This document shows positions 10,816 to 23,014 of a stretch of 64,000 bases of DNA, piece by piece. A program made the translations under genes and the position numbers. Numbering within the stretch: position 1 is the stretch's first letter; every line of letters begins with the position of its first letter. The stretch is from contig NC_134103.1 in assembly GCF_000715075.1 (NCBI RefSeq), positions 50,956,730-51,020,729 on the forward strand. Direction: 5' to 3'. Source of the stretch: Nicotiana tabacum. Taxonomy: Eukaryota; Streptophyta; Magnoliopsida; Solanales; Solanaceae. The notes beneath the pieces are model-generated. The model was not told the origin of the DNA and made no database searches. It worked only from the letters and a program-made list of their open reading frames with translations.

Positions 10816-12214
10816 CATGTGTTAGCAACGGGATTCACACAAAATGTGTTAGCAACGAGATTCATAAAAAATTGAAGATATTTGCGTCTTCTAAGTGACG
10901 GGTCTTCAGCAAGAATTTTCATACGAAATTATACTGTGTAATAGCAATGGGATTTACAATTCTAAGAGAGCACGGTAAAATCTTTCTCAAGAATATCATA
11001 CGGATTTTTTTCTACTCCGATCTTGCCATCACGCGTTTTGTCGCGATTATCATGTGTTAGAGAGATTGTCAAGAGAATCGACTCAGGTATGTTAAGGCTA
11101 TCCCTTCTTTCTTTTTGGCATGATCCATACGATACAAACGAAATGAGTAAACGCATAATTTTCATAAATGACTCCATTCATAGAAGTACTAGGGGTGTCT
11201 ATATTCTTGATTTCCCATGTGAATTATTATTCTATCTTATGTTCATGGGTCTCAGAAAAATACGTATTTGATAAAATTTATCCGAAAGGCATATTGATTT
11301 TATTATATTCCGAGAAATCTTATTAACGTATTTCTTATGCATTTCTTGCATTTATACATGTACATTGACCCATGATCAGATGGCGTTATATAAACGTATA
11401 TTATATGTATATAGGATATGGGAAAAGGTTACGACGTTATATACGCACCACCATCTAAACAGCTGGTATACATTGATGATTTGCTCATAATGGCTGAGAT
11501 GATATGATGAGATTCCCTCATAGGCTTGATGATATTATGAACGCATACACCTATGCATGGTATGACATTATACGCATACGCATGACATTATAAATATGAA
11601 ATAATTCACAGAGCTATTCAGACTTACATGTTGAGTCTTTTACTCCATGTTTCTCTATGTCTTTTATTTATTGATTTTCATTCCTTACATACTCGGTACA
11701 TTAATTGTATGGATGCCCCTTTTGCTTGGGGCCACTGCGTTTCATGCCCGCAGGTCCCGATAGACAGGTCGAGAGACCTCCTTGTAAGCTATCAGCTCAG
11801 CGGAAGGTATTGGTGCGCTCCATTTGCTCCGGAGTTGCCTATTTGGTCAGTATGCATTGGACATATATTGATTGGTATGTCGGGGCCCTATCCCGGCCTT
11901 AATGACGTTTATCTACTCTTAGAGGCTTGTAGACATATGTCATATATGTGAAAGATTGTATGGCCTTGTCGGATTATGTTCAGTATACGAGTTATCATTT
12001 TTGTCTTATAGGCCCGTATGTCACATGTATAAGTTTTTATATCAGATTGAGTTGTCTTGTATTGAGTATTCCTTTATGTTTATTCTGGTTAGCCCATGAC
12101 GGCCCGTTTGGCCCATTTTCCAATTATAGTACGATAAGAAGAATATGTTACATTGGTACTCGGTTGAGTAAGGCAGCGGGTACGCATCGCGGTCCATCGG
12201 TTTGGGTCATGACA
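10816..12214 (+). mobile_element. 5'-truncated LTR of the same family, opposite orientation
   Basis: The sequence from about 10,920 to 12,214 mirrors the minus-strand LTR to its left. For example, the stretch around 11,023-11,271 is the inverted counterpart of 9,807-10,073. It ends GGGTCATGACA at 12,214 and is followed by a primer-binding site, so it is a 5' LTR in plus orientation lacking roughly its first 550 bp. The simplest history is insertion of the minus-strand element into this LTR at 10,815/10,816. The far half of the target was later lost. Confidence 0.8.
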
Positions 12215-14790
12215 AAAGTGGTATTAGAGCAGTTCTGTCCTAGGGAGTCTACAAGCCGTGTCTAGTAGAGTCTTGTTTATGGGTGTGTTTTGCACCACAC
12301 TTATAAGCAGGAGGCTACAGGGCATTTAGGACTGTCACTCTTTCTTCTTACTCTAGATCGTGTGGTAGAGCTCAGTTGTAAGAACTCAATTTTCTAAACT
12401 CTATCTTATTCATAATATGACGATGCCTATATCTATAAAGACGGTTGGTAAGGGATTGAATACAGTTGTGGAAGAGTTGAGTCAGAGGAACTCAATTTTT
12501 GCATCATGCTTATGATAGATAAATATGAGGTATTCAATAGATCATGTATATACTAAGATGTGTAAATTTCTTGATAAGGATCCCTCAGGCAAGAATGTCT
12601 ATCCACTCTTATGGTAAAAACGGAATAATAGAATCGGAAGGTAGATACAAGTTTCAGCAAGTAAAAGAAGCAAGATGAAAAAGGGTACGAGCTACCCAGC
12701 TAATGGAGATTATCGCAGAAGAATATAAGCCTTTAGAGTTACCTTCAACAATAATAGAGGTATGTACAATTGGCCACACCCATCTCATTTATGCCCTATG
12801 GGAGCTAACAAAAGTAGTATAAGAGAAGGCATGATATCAGGATCTAGCTGTGGTTAGGGTAACCCAAAATGGCGGATGGATTGTTAGCGTTAGCTGAAAG
12901 TTTCGAAGGATATTGTAAATTTGCTAATAGATCCCCTTGTGAGATGCCCAGATGGTGCACTCTAAAATAGTACAACTAGATATGTGTACTACAAAAATAG
13001 GCACTAGAAGCCTGGAAGGGATAAATATTATCTTAGTATGACTCCCGTCCCTAGTAGAGAGAGAATGTTAGGCAACCCGAAGAGCCAGTGGATGGAGCAA
13101 GGGGAGCTAAAAGCAAAAGAATGTCTTGTTGAAGTTTTCAGAATAAAGTGATAGACAGAAATGTTAGCAGGAAAATAAGCAGAGAGTTAATGAAGCATTA
13201 TGAGTAAGATGTGTTACATGGATGACAACGGTAGATCAAAAAGATGACAGTATTATAGAGTCTATAGTCAAGTGAAGGAAAAGACGAGCGATGACAGGCC
13301 TTGAGACAACAAAAGAGTATAGGCCATAAAGTCACATCCTCATTTTGAGAAATAAGTTCGTGACTCTAACGTGATTACCAGAAGGAGAAGTTAGACCCCA
13401 GAGTAATAGAAATCAGTATGGATCGGTGAACAAGATAAACTAAACATGAATTAGGGATTAAATGATTGGATAATGGTCAACATCATGAGAATTTCAGATT
13501 TCGTTTTGGCGATAATAGAATGGACAACAGAAGAAGATTCATGATAAATTCAGAGAATGGTCATTCAGGAAGACGCTTTCCTAAAGCAAGCAATGTGAGC
13601 AAAGTTCAGCTTAAGGGACTGTATGTGCCAGTTATACTAAGTGTCACCCTCGCGAGTAAGGAAATTTATTATCCTTAGTATAGAAGGATTACCGCAAGAC
13701 GGGTAAGGGTCATCGATGATGTGAAAAGATGCCAAAGATAAAGAGGTAAAATATCTATATGTAGATCATCGTAGCACTAAATCATAGTACTCCCCAAAAA
13801 GGGAGGAATATGGAGTAATGTGGCATTAAGTCAGAATAAAGTGGTTCTAGTAACTATGGAATGGTAAAGGAAGAATGCGATAAAAATAAGAAAGGGATGA
13901 GATTGCACTTATTCAAATCCTACAGATATGCTACGATTCCAGAACATTATGCAGGCACGACGTTATGGAGACGAAGTAAGGGTTCCAGCCCGGGGTGTTT
14001 TTGATAAATAAGGAGCTAGTGCGAGAGTTAAGTTAAGACAAAAGGAATAACCCAAGAACATTACGCGAAATATTGATATGAGAATGGGCCAACGAGTAGT
14101 TAGTAGTTGATCTAGGAAGAGCCTAGTTATGGCTAAACAAGAGGACATAGACAAATCAACAGATTGTGCAAGGTGAACATAGTGAACCCCAACATGGGGA
14201 ATTCAGTCTTGCAGATATGACATCGTGATCCTTGAGATATATTCAGATAGGAGTTTGGGTAGTTAAAGGTAAATAAAAGAGAATGCCACTGGGAAGACAG
14301 TCAAAATATTAGTTCAGAAGCAACCCTACAAGCACAAGAGCATGGAAATAAGTAACTACGGATAATTATAGGGGGGGGGAAGAACATCAAAAAATTCTGT
14401 CTGGTATACGATGTGATAAGCTTGTAACTTTACAAGAGCCAGAAGGTCTCCCTAAATACTACAATGAAAGACTAGCCGAGGAAATAAGAAAGAAGGCTTC
14501 AACCTAAGCACAGTGACCTAAAGAGAAAATGGTCTTGTAACAACAGTCTCACAACAATATTGTATGCACTCCATAAGGAAGTGGCACCTAGCGTGGCTAA
14601 TGAGCGGGAAATGAAACCAAAAGTAATATTCAAGACTATATGAATTGCACAAAATTTTGACATGCATAGGAACTAAGATAAGCTAAGTATGCACGCAACA
14701 AGGGGCAGAAAGATCAGGAAAAGTAACTGCTTACGTTTAAAGATAGCTGAGATAGAACGAAAGAAATTATTCGATCAATGATCCAGAGTT
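12215..14790 (+). mobile_element. Non-coding internal region of the plus-strand gypsy-type element
   Basis: About 2.6 kb downstream of the primer-binding site. The leader (CTAGTAGAGTCTTG and neighbours) matches leaders of the coding elements at 36,108 and 52,661, but no gag, protease or polymerase motif follows in any frame. The longest open stretch (13,466-13,678) is basic and featureless. A G8 tract in ATAGGGGGGGGAAGA near 14,369 resembles a polypurine tract, but no LTR start follows it. It is either a heavily mutated coding domain or, more likely, the interior of a large non-autonomous (LARD-like) element. Confidence 0.5.
12219..12230 (+). promoter_or_regulatory. Primer-binding site, initiator-Met tRNA type
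   Basis: TGGTATTAGAGC lies four bases after the LTR end TGACA, one mismatch from TGGTATCAGAGC. It fixes plus orientation for the element. Confidence 0.85.
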
Positions 14791-15962
14791 AGTTACGTTA
14801 TGAATGCACTCAAGATTTCGGAGTATTATCCATGCAGCATGTATGTTGACAATCATCGGCCATTATATCCTGCATGATTTTTTATATTCTTTTTTTAAAA
14901 TTACCTTTCACCTTTTAAGCAACTTCCACATCACAACTTTTCCAACCTTCACCCCCAAACTTAGGCTTTTAGCTCATGTTTATACATTCAAAGTACTTAG
15001 GGAGGTAGGATGCCAAAAGATAGATCAATAAAGAACGAAGGGTTAAAGCTTGTAACATGGTTGCCAAAGAAAAAGTTTAAAGGCTCAAAAGGGATTGACT
15101 AGGGAAATATGCAAGGGTAGGAAATTTAAGGCACAATAACGGTCCAAGGAAGGCCTAACATCATTTTTCAAACCAAGTTAGTCTAGGATTTCACCTTGAA
15201 GCATATTTCAGGCAAGTTCTATACTACAAATAATGCAAAAGAACTCACAACAAATCTCACCGCACATGGAACATGCAAACCCGAGTGACATATAAATTCA
15301 AAATCCAATTAAAACCAATGAACCCAAAGAAAATCACATATAGCCTAAAAGACTACTTAATGAATCAAAGAGCCAAAAATAGAACCTAAAAGTCACAACA
15401 GGGATTATCACTTCAATCATTTTTTCATTTTAAGGATCAAGACTTCATATGCCAAAGTTTAAATCATGTTGGTATCAAACAAGCCACACGTTGGTTTATG
15501 GACAAAAAGATCACACCCAATAACCAATTTATTCACTACTAGCTACTAAACTACCTAAAAAGAAAAACATTTACCTAAAAATAAACTAGACAAGACTAAT
15601 CCCTTAAGAAAGTTATCACGCCATCTATCATAGGGAAAAGTCACCCGGTTCGATACACAAATTATTTCCTTGAAAAAGAACTGCGGCATAAAAAAAAAAA
15701 CCAAGGAGTTTAATTAATACTAATACAAGTAAATAAAGTAAAAAAAATAACAAAATAAAAACTAATGCTAACATGCTAGAAATTAACTATAAAATATCAC
15801 TAATAAACTATAACGTTAACTAATCTATACATGTTCACAAAAATGATAATGCTCCACATACATCAATCATAAATGAGCCACCCCCAACCTAAAGTGTTGC
15901 ACTGTCCTCAATGAAACTAAACAAAACAAGGAAAAATGAAAGAGGTGCTCCCTGAAACTGCA
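14790..15962. other. AT-rich unclassified sequence
   Basis: No coding region longer than about 75 codons, no LTR termini and no recognised motif. It contains poly(A)-rich stretches around 15,690-15,760. It adjoins a minus-strand ORF (15,963-16,293) and may be that element's 3' non-coding part. I cannot assign it to a family. Confidence 0.4.
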
Positions 15963-16277
15963 TCACTCCGAGCTGGAGGTACCGGGAACTGTGAGCTCCA
16001 AGTCATCCTCGTCATCATCTTCTGATCCGCAAAATTTCCTCAATGTGCTCATCATCTTTGTCAAAAACTTGCTTTTCTTCTTTTCATGTTCTCTCTGCTT
16101 CAGCTGCCTCCGCTCAATCTTACCCAATTTGGCTTTAATGGCTAGCTGCTCCTTAGCAAGATCTGACAAAGTTAGAACCTTTCCTTGTCCAGCTGGACCT
16201 GTAGATGTGCTCTCTCCAGACGGTCCAGAAGGGAGACCAGCTACAAGCTGGCGGACCTGTGTCTCCATGACATACAC
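15963..16277 (-). pseudogene. Charged coiled-coil/acidic-tail ORF, probable retroelement fragment
   Basis: A 104-codon minus-strand frame ending at the TGA at 15,963. From the N-terminus it has a short segment rich in Gly, Ser and Pro, then a Lys/Glu/Leu-rich probable helix (KAKLGKIERRQLKQREHEKKK), then an acidic tail (EDDDEDDLEL) ending in Ser residues. This layout is reminiscent of C-terminal tails of ORFs in large plant gypsy (Tat/Athila-like) elements, but I do not recognise the family. The right boundary is cut near 16,388, where LTR sequence begins, so the protein is incomplete. The 100-codon frame on the other strand is a shadow. Confidence 0.35.
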
Positions 16278-16387
16278 CTGGCGAGAGATATAACTAAGTG
16301 TGAGGGGTCCCTACTCAAGTGGTACAATAGCAGTACAAGTCCATGTGGCATCTGCGGGAGAATCGAGCATCTCAGTGATGGTGTCAA

Positions 16388-18384
16388 GCACATTATATTA
16401 GCACATGCATGGTGAATCATTAAGTCAATTTCAATGGCACATAAGCCCAATTTCCTTTCTTAAGGTTCATCATCATTTAGCATAGGACATCTCCCTTCCA
16501 TCTCGTTATTCACTCACTTGATATCTTGAGGTCATTAGCTAAGTTCATGATTCTTGAGGACTTAACATCTAAGTCATTTACATACATTATTTCTGAAGCA
16601 TACAACTATAGTTGAAACCATTGGGACATGCAACACCTCATAATTCTCATTTAGGCGAACAACCACATTTCATCTTCATACTATCACTTCACTAGTACTT
16701 TTAATTACATACAACATCATTATTTCATTGGTTCCCTTTTTGCCATACATATTATTCTTAATTCATGGCATGGTGGACGTATCTTATATTCCATACTTTC
16801 ATTTCATTACTCTCAATACTCATCATCATATTTCACACATCATTTCATTTCATTGGCTCTATTAGCCACAATCATAACTTTCATTATTGGCACGGTGTCT
16901 ACACTTTATATCCCCAACTCACTACTTTAACTTTCAAGCATCTTTATAAATTATTAACAACAAAGAATCTTAAATCACGACGTTTAGTACACCTATGAGA
17001 AAATAAGAGTCTTATGTACATTGAGACTTCTTACACAATTTGGCATAATAGCCTTCACTTGAAACACTACTTGGAGTCATAATATTTTTATACCCAACTC
17101 ATGCTTTGAACACATTACCGAAGGATAACATCATATGATAAGAGTATCCGAAATACATTTTGAATATATACCTTCCAACACAAAGCTTATTTGGAATAAT
17201 TGATTTATAAAGAATAACTCAGGACTTACAAGAGCATCATGGAATTCAATTCTATGAAAGAAGTTTAGCCAACATACCTCGCTTTGAGCTTTCCTTAAAT
17301 TACTACAACGTTCCGAAAATTTTAGCAATCCCAATATATTTTGAGACATAACAAAATTAAACTATAATTAGGAAGATATTCATGGTCTCAGCTCGTTTGA
17401 GCATTTTATCAAACACTAGGTGTGCAAATTTAACTACAAGGTTCTTCTACAACATTTCCTTCACTCCATAACTCAATCTTTACTTATTTGAGCTCAACAA
17501 TCTTCCCACAAACCTTATTGGTACAAGCATATATACATAATACTCTTACACCCAAGAATCATACTCCCAATCACCAATCTTTTACCCCAAACTCGAAATT
17601 GAAGATTAAGGGTTTGAATCTTACCTCTTAGAAGAAGATCTTGTGATTAGCTTCCTTGATTCTTGAAGATTGTTGCAAGATTGGATGATTATAATGTTAG
17701 GTTCCCTCCTTCTGTCTCTAAAATGCTCTTACCTCCCTCTAAAACCCTAAAAAAAAAATACCCCGAAATAAGCCCCAAAGCCTATTTATCAAATTGGGGT
17801 CGGGTTATGAAAAGAGGAAAATTAACCCTCTGAACTCAGCTATGCAGTCGCACAATGGACCGCACAATTGGTGTGCGGGTCGCACAATGGTCGCACAAAT
17901 TGGTGCCCAGAACTAGGCTGTTCTGGTCCATTCTGCGACCAATTTGCGGTCGCATAACCATTTTGCGATCGCATAATGGTCGCAGAATCGCATTCAATCA
18001 GCCTTTGGTAATTTGGTCATAACCTCTTGTAGAAATGTCCAAATGATGACCGGTTTAAAGCGTTGGAAACTAGACTCAATGTGATTTAATTTGATAGGTA
18101 ATACATTATATAACTCTTCATATCCAGAGAGGTATGCTTGTTCGAAATTAGGTCTTGTGCGAACTCACTTTAAACTTTATTCTATCATGAAATTTTCAAC
18201 TTGCCTTAGCCTTGGGGCTCTTCTTAGACCATAAACCATTCTTAATGCACTTCATACAAATATTATCATGATCAATTGATATCATTCATATAATAGTCCT
18301 TGTCCACACACAAAATAATATAATTAGCACACATCAACTTTTTTACTAGCGCTCAAGTACTTCGAAATTTTCCGAGGTGTTACA
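16388..18384 (-). mobile_element. 3' LTR, truncated (~2.0 kb retained) of a minus-strand non-autonomous element
   Basis: Nearly identical to 21,037-23,014 along its length and ending at 18,384 in GGTGTTACA, next to a polypurine tract. It is therefore the 3' LTR of the minus-strand element whose 5' LTR is 19,055-23,014. The outer ~1.98 kb, including the part that would hold the minisatellite, is missing. The junction at about 16,388 with unrelated sequence has no visible duplication and suggests deletion or rearrangement. Confidence 0.88.
17842..17993. repeat. GCGG/CGCA palindrome island (3' LTR copy)
   Basis: Clustered motifs such as GGTCGCACAATGGTCGCAC, TTTGCGGTCGCATAA and TTTTGCGATCGCATAA, lying about 390-540 bp from the LTR 5' end in minus orientation. 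The equivalent island in the other LTR is at 22,473-22,627. Confidence 0.75.
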
Positions 18385-18400
18385 TTCTCCCCCACTTAAG
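18385..18400 (-). promoter_or_regulatory. Polypurine tract
   Basis: The complement reads CTTAAGTGGGGGAGAA and lies directly before the LTR start TGTAACACC. This is the plus-strand priming site of the minus-strand element. Confidence 0.88.
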
Positions 18401-18420
18401 AACATTCGTCCTCAAATATT
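18401..18420 (-). promoter_or_regulatory. Stem-loop next to the polypurine tract (partly decayed)
   Basis: AACATTCG, TCCT, CAAATATT. It matches the intact 8 bp inverted repeats at 41,273-41,292 and 62,672-62,691 except for two changes of the CpG-decay type in one arm. Confidence 0.65.
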
Positions 18421-19038
18421 TTACAAGTCCCTTCTAAGAATAGAGTTACCATCATTTTACCTCCAACCATTATACATAGGCACTATGACTACATGGGTCT
18501 TACACTTCCTATCCAAAATCTCAACTAACTTAGGGCCCTCAAAATTTGGCTATCTATACAATTCTTAAACTTTTCGGTAGAGTTTCCCCTGTAAATAGGC
18601 CTATCCACCTGTCAGAGAATCCCAGAAATCAATCCTAAATAACATATAGATAATACCACTTTGCACCATATATGTGAAATCAACAACTATGACTCTCGAG
18701 GCCAACTTTATGATCTTTCTTACCTTTGGTCGTATCATTAGCTTTTTCTTCGTCCATTACGAGGACAATTGGGTTCCTCACACATTATGACTATCATGTG
18801 CGTCATTCCTTTAATCCTTATGCATTTCTCATTTCGTAACAAGATGTGCTACATTCCTTGGTATTAACAAGGGAACTCTGAGACTATCTTGGAACATTAA
18901 CGCACGATCGAGGATAGAAGAAGAGAAACATTTCCTAAATGTCGTTGTATTCCCCCTATTATAAGTGTGGTCGGCAACACACCGATAAGAGGGACTCTAC
19001 TGACACAGCTCCATTACACCATAGGACTCCTTAACCAT

Positions 19039-19050
19039 GCTCTGATACCA
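19039..19050 (-). promoter_or_regulatory. Primer-binding site, initiator-Met tRNA type
   Basis: The complement is TGGTATCAGAGC, an exact match to the tRNA-iMet primer sequence, four bases inside the LTR end at 19,055. Confidence 0.92.
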
Positions 19051-20059
19051 AGTTTGTCACGCCCCAAACTCGAGGAGCGTGACCGACGCTCAACCGAGTA
19101 AACCCAGTCGAGCAAGCCTACGTTACATCAACCTCTCATCATAACTCATGCATGATTTATCAAAACATAATTAGATCATGACTTTCATATTAAATACATT
19201 TGGCTCAATGGCCCATAATTTTTTTTTCTTTTATTTTTCACTCGTGATAGGTACATAGCTTCATAATTATCTGTGAACATAAATACAGGATGAAACTCAA
19301 AACTTAAGTACATGACCCACAATGTATATGGAGCTTCTATGACAATAGATACCTAAGTACATAATACCAACTAGACTCGAGTGCCCACTGGAATTATAGC
19401 AGGCTCACCATAATCTGATACACAGAGGATCCCTACCAAAGATCCATATCATCATGTAGAAGTATACCTGCATCCATTAAAAGATGCAGTGCCCCCGGCA
19501 AAAAAAATATTAGTACTGTCGAATATGACTAGTATGTATAACTAAACACCCTCTCTCAATAGAACAATTAATATTACAAGGAGGAATAATCACAAAATCA
19601 AATGAAAGTCTTGAACAATACCAATACATCAAGTGTCACGTAAATTCTCATAATTTCAGATTAGTGAGTCTTAGTACCAATATACCATTGTTCACAATAT
19701 CATTATTCACAATACCAATACCACCGTCCTCTCAGTAGGGAGTCCGATCACGACCCGATCGGCTAGGCTGTCTTATTCGAGACATCAAACCCTTTGTTTT
19801 TATATCAATCATAGCATTTCATATTTCTTTCATTAAAGTACATCAAAAGATTACAAAACATCGCGTAGGTTGAAATATCAAGCCTTATTATACTTGCATC
19901 ATTCTAAACTTCTTTTAGGGTCAACTGAGCCATATGATCTATACGCGGAACACATAATATAAAGTAATTGAAACAACATGTACAAACAAGGCCAATAAAA
20001 ATGGCTCATAACGTCTGCGTTGACTATGCATCTTACTTGACCGTCCATATCCCTCTCTT

Positions 20060-20910
20060 ATCTTACCCCTATGCATTTCATAGACTGTCCCTAGTGTTCA
20101 CATATCATATTATACACCTATGCGTTTCATAGACCGTTCAAAGGATTTCATACACAATATACCTATACGTTTCATAGACCATTCATAGGAATCACATATA
20201 CCATACGATACACCTGTGCGTTTCATAGATCGTTCACAGTGTTTACTTACATAATACACCTGTGCGTTTCATAGACCGTTCACAGTGTTTACTTACACAA
20301 TACACCTGTGCATTTCATAGACCGTTCACAGTGTTCATATATCATATTATACATCTATGCGTTTCATAGACCGTCCACAAGATTCACATATACCATACTA
20401 TATACCTGTGAATTTCATAGACCGTTCATAGTGTTTACTTATACAATACACATATGCGTTTCATAGACCGTTCACAGTGTTTACTTACACAATACACATG
20501 TGCGTTTCATAGACCGTTCACAGTGTTTACTTACACAATACACATGTGCGTTTCATAGACCATTCACAGTGTTCACATATCATATTATACAGATCTGTTT
20601 CATAGACCGTCCACAGGATTTGATAACATAATATACCATACGATACACCTGTGCGTTTCATAGACCGTTCACAGTGTTTACTTACACAATACACCTGTGC
20701 GTTTCATAGACCGTTCACAGTGTTTACTTACACAATACACCTGTGCGTTTCATAAACCGTTCACAGTGTTCATATATCATATTATACACCTATGCATTTC
20801 ATAGACCGTCCACAGGATTTGATAACATAATATACCTATGCGTTTCATAGACCGTCTATAGGATTTCATAACACGATATACCTATACGTTTCATAGATCG
20901 TCCATAGGGT
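20060..20910. repeat. ~46 bp minisatellite, about 18 units, inside the LTR
   Basis: Repeats of the core GCGTTTCATAGACCGTTCAC, joined by AGTGTTTACTTACACAATACACCT-like spacers. Successive cores start for example at 20,221, 20,267 and 20,313, a 46 bp period; flanking units are 45-52 bp and more divergent. A higher-order pattern is visible: blocks with TTCACAG alternate with blocks with TCCACAGG plus an ATATACC spacer. Confidence 0.93.
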
Positions 20911-22472
20911 TCATAACACATCATTATGCATATAACCACGTATAAACTCAAAGCGACATGATTAACATTACATTAAAGTCGTAAGTTCCCGGATCATTGG
21001 AACACTTCATGTTCATGCCCATCATGGAGAAACATAGCACATTACATTAGCACATGCATAGTGAATCAATAAATCTATTTCAATGGCACGTAAGCCCAAT
21101 TTCCTTTCTTAAGGTTCATCATCATTTAGAAAGGACATCTCCCTTCCATCTCGTTATTCACTCACTTGACATCTTGAGGTCATTAGCTAAGTTCATGATT
21201 CTTGAGGACTTAACATTGAAGTCATTTACATACATTATTTCAGAAGCATACAACTATAGTTGAAACCATTGGGACATACAACACCTCATAATTCTCATTT
21301 AGGCGAACAACCACATTTCATCTTCATACTATCACTTCACTAGTACTCTCAATTACATACAACATCATTATTTCATTGGTTCCCTTTTTTCCATACATAT
21401 TATTCTTCATTCATGGCACGGTGGACGTATCTTATATTCCATACTTTCATTTCATTACTTTCAATACTCATCATCATATTTCACACATCATTTCATTTCA
21501 TTGGTTCTATTGGCCACAATCATAACTTTCATTATTGGCACGGTGTCTACACTTTATATCCCCAACTCACTACTTTCACTTTCAATCATCTTTATAAATA
21601 ATCGATAACAAAGAATCTCAAATCACGACTTTTAGTACACCTATGAGCAAATAAGAGTCTTATGTACATTGAGACTTCTTACACAATTTGGCATAATAAC
21701 CTTCACTTGAAATGCTACTTAGAGTCATAATATTTTTATACCCAATTCATGCTTTGAACACATTTCCGAACGATAACATCATATGATAAGAGTATCCGAA
21801 ATACATTTTGAATATATACCTTTCAACACAAAGCTTATTTGGAATAATTAATTTATAAAGAATAACTCGGGACTTACAAGAGCATCATGGAATTCAATTC
21901 TATGAAAGAAGTTTAGCCAACATACCTCGCTTTGAGCTTTTCTTAAATTACTACAACGTTCCGAAAATTCTAGCAATCTCAATCTATTTTGAGACATAAC
22001 AAAATTTAACCATAATTAGGAAGATATTCATGGTCTCAACTCGTTTAAGCATTTTATCAAACACTAGGTGTGCAAATTTAACTACAAGGTTCTTCTACAA
22101 GATTTCCTTCACTCCATAACTCAATCTTTACTTATTTATGCTCATCTTCCCACAAACCTTATTGGTACATGATTATATTCTTACACCCAAGAATCATACT
22201 CCCAATCATCAATCTTTTACTCCAAACTCGAAATTGAAGATTAAGGGTTTGAATCTTACCTCTTAGAATAAGATCTTGTGATTAGCTTCCTTGATTCTTG
22301 AAGACTGGTGCAAGATTGGATGATTATAATGTTAGGTTCCCTCCTTCTCTCTCTAAAATTCTCTTACCTCTCTCTAAAACCCTCAGAAAACACCCCGAAA
22401 TAAACCCCAAAGCCTATTTATTAAAATAGGGTCGGGTTATGAAAAGAGAAAAATTAAGCCTCCGAACTCAGC

Positions 22473-22627
22473 TATGCGGTCGCACAATGGACCGCACAAT
22501 TGGTGTGCGGGTCGTACAATGGTCGCACAAATTGGTGCCCAGAACTGGGCTGTTCTAGTCCATTCTCCGACCAGTTTGCAGTCGCATAACCATTTTGCGA
22601 TCGCATAATGGTCGCAGAATCGCATTC
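22473..22627. repeat. GCGG/CGCA palindrome island (5' LTR copy)
   Basis: Same array as at 17,842-17,993: TATGCGGTCGCACAATGG, GGTGTGCGGGTCG, TTTTGCGATCGCATAATGG. Position relative to the LTR start is the same, so it is a stable part of this LTR. Confidence 0.75.
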
Positions 22628-23014
22628 TGTCAGCCATTTGTAATTTGGTCATAACTTCTTGTAGGAATGTCCAAATGATGACCGGTTTGAAGCGTTGGAA
22701 ACTAAACTCAATGTGCTTTAATTTGATATGTTATACACTATATAACCCTTCATATCCAGAGAGGTATGCTTGTTCGAAGTTAGGTCTTGTGCGAACTCAC
22801 TTGAAACTTTATTGTATCATGAAATTTTCAACTTGCCTTAGCCTTGGGGCTCTTCTTAGACCATAAACCATTCTTAGTGCACTTCATACATATATTATCA
22901 TGATCAATTGATATCATTCATATAATAGTCCTTGTCTACACACAAAATAATATAATTAGCGCACATCAACTTTCTTACTAGCGCTCAGGTACTTCGAAAT
23001 TTTCCGGGGTGTTA

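Larger units (their letters stand above)
18385..19054 (-). mobile_element. Very short internal domain (~0.67 kb) of the minus-strand element
   Basis: Only about 670 bp lie between the two LTRs. It has a primer-binding site at one end and a polypurine tract at the other, and no gag or pol motif. The element must depend on enzymes supplied in trans, like LARD or TRIM elements, but the LTR-to-interior ratio (about 4 kb to 0.67 kb) is extreme. The leader shares the GTGTGTTGC and AGTAGAGTC blocks of other gypsy leaders here. Confidence 0.8.
19055..23014 (-). mobile_element. 5' LTR of ~3.96 kb, minus-strand non-autonomous element
   Basis: Starts TGTCACGCCCC at 19,055, next to the primer-binding site, and ends at 23,014 in GGGTGTTAA (terminal ACA altered to AAA). 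It is related to the solo LTRs at 1,088 and 47,167: it shares the first ~100 bp, one GGAGTCCGATCACGACCCG unit (19,738) and the distal ~1.5 kb. It is about 1.4 kb longer, largely because of the minisatellite at 20,060-20,910. The outer flank has no matching target duplication because the partner LTR is truncated. Confidence 0.88.

Noticed and set aside
14365..14385. G-rich tract as a polypurine tract of the 12,215 element
   Set aside because: No LTR start (TGTTA or TGTAA) follows it, so there is no support beyond composition.
15991..16293. 100-codon plus-strand ORF with a Ser run
   Set aside because: Antisense shadow of the acidic-tailed minus-strand frame; the Ser run is the complement of the Asp/Glu tail codons.
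20060..20910. Regularly spaced repeats resembling a CRISPR array
   Set aside because: Units are tandem with no unique spacers, vary in sequence, and lie inside a plant LTR. It is a minisatellite.
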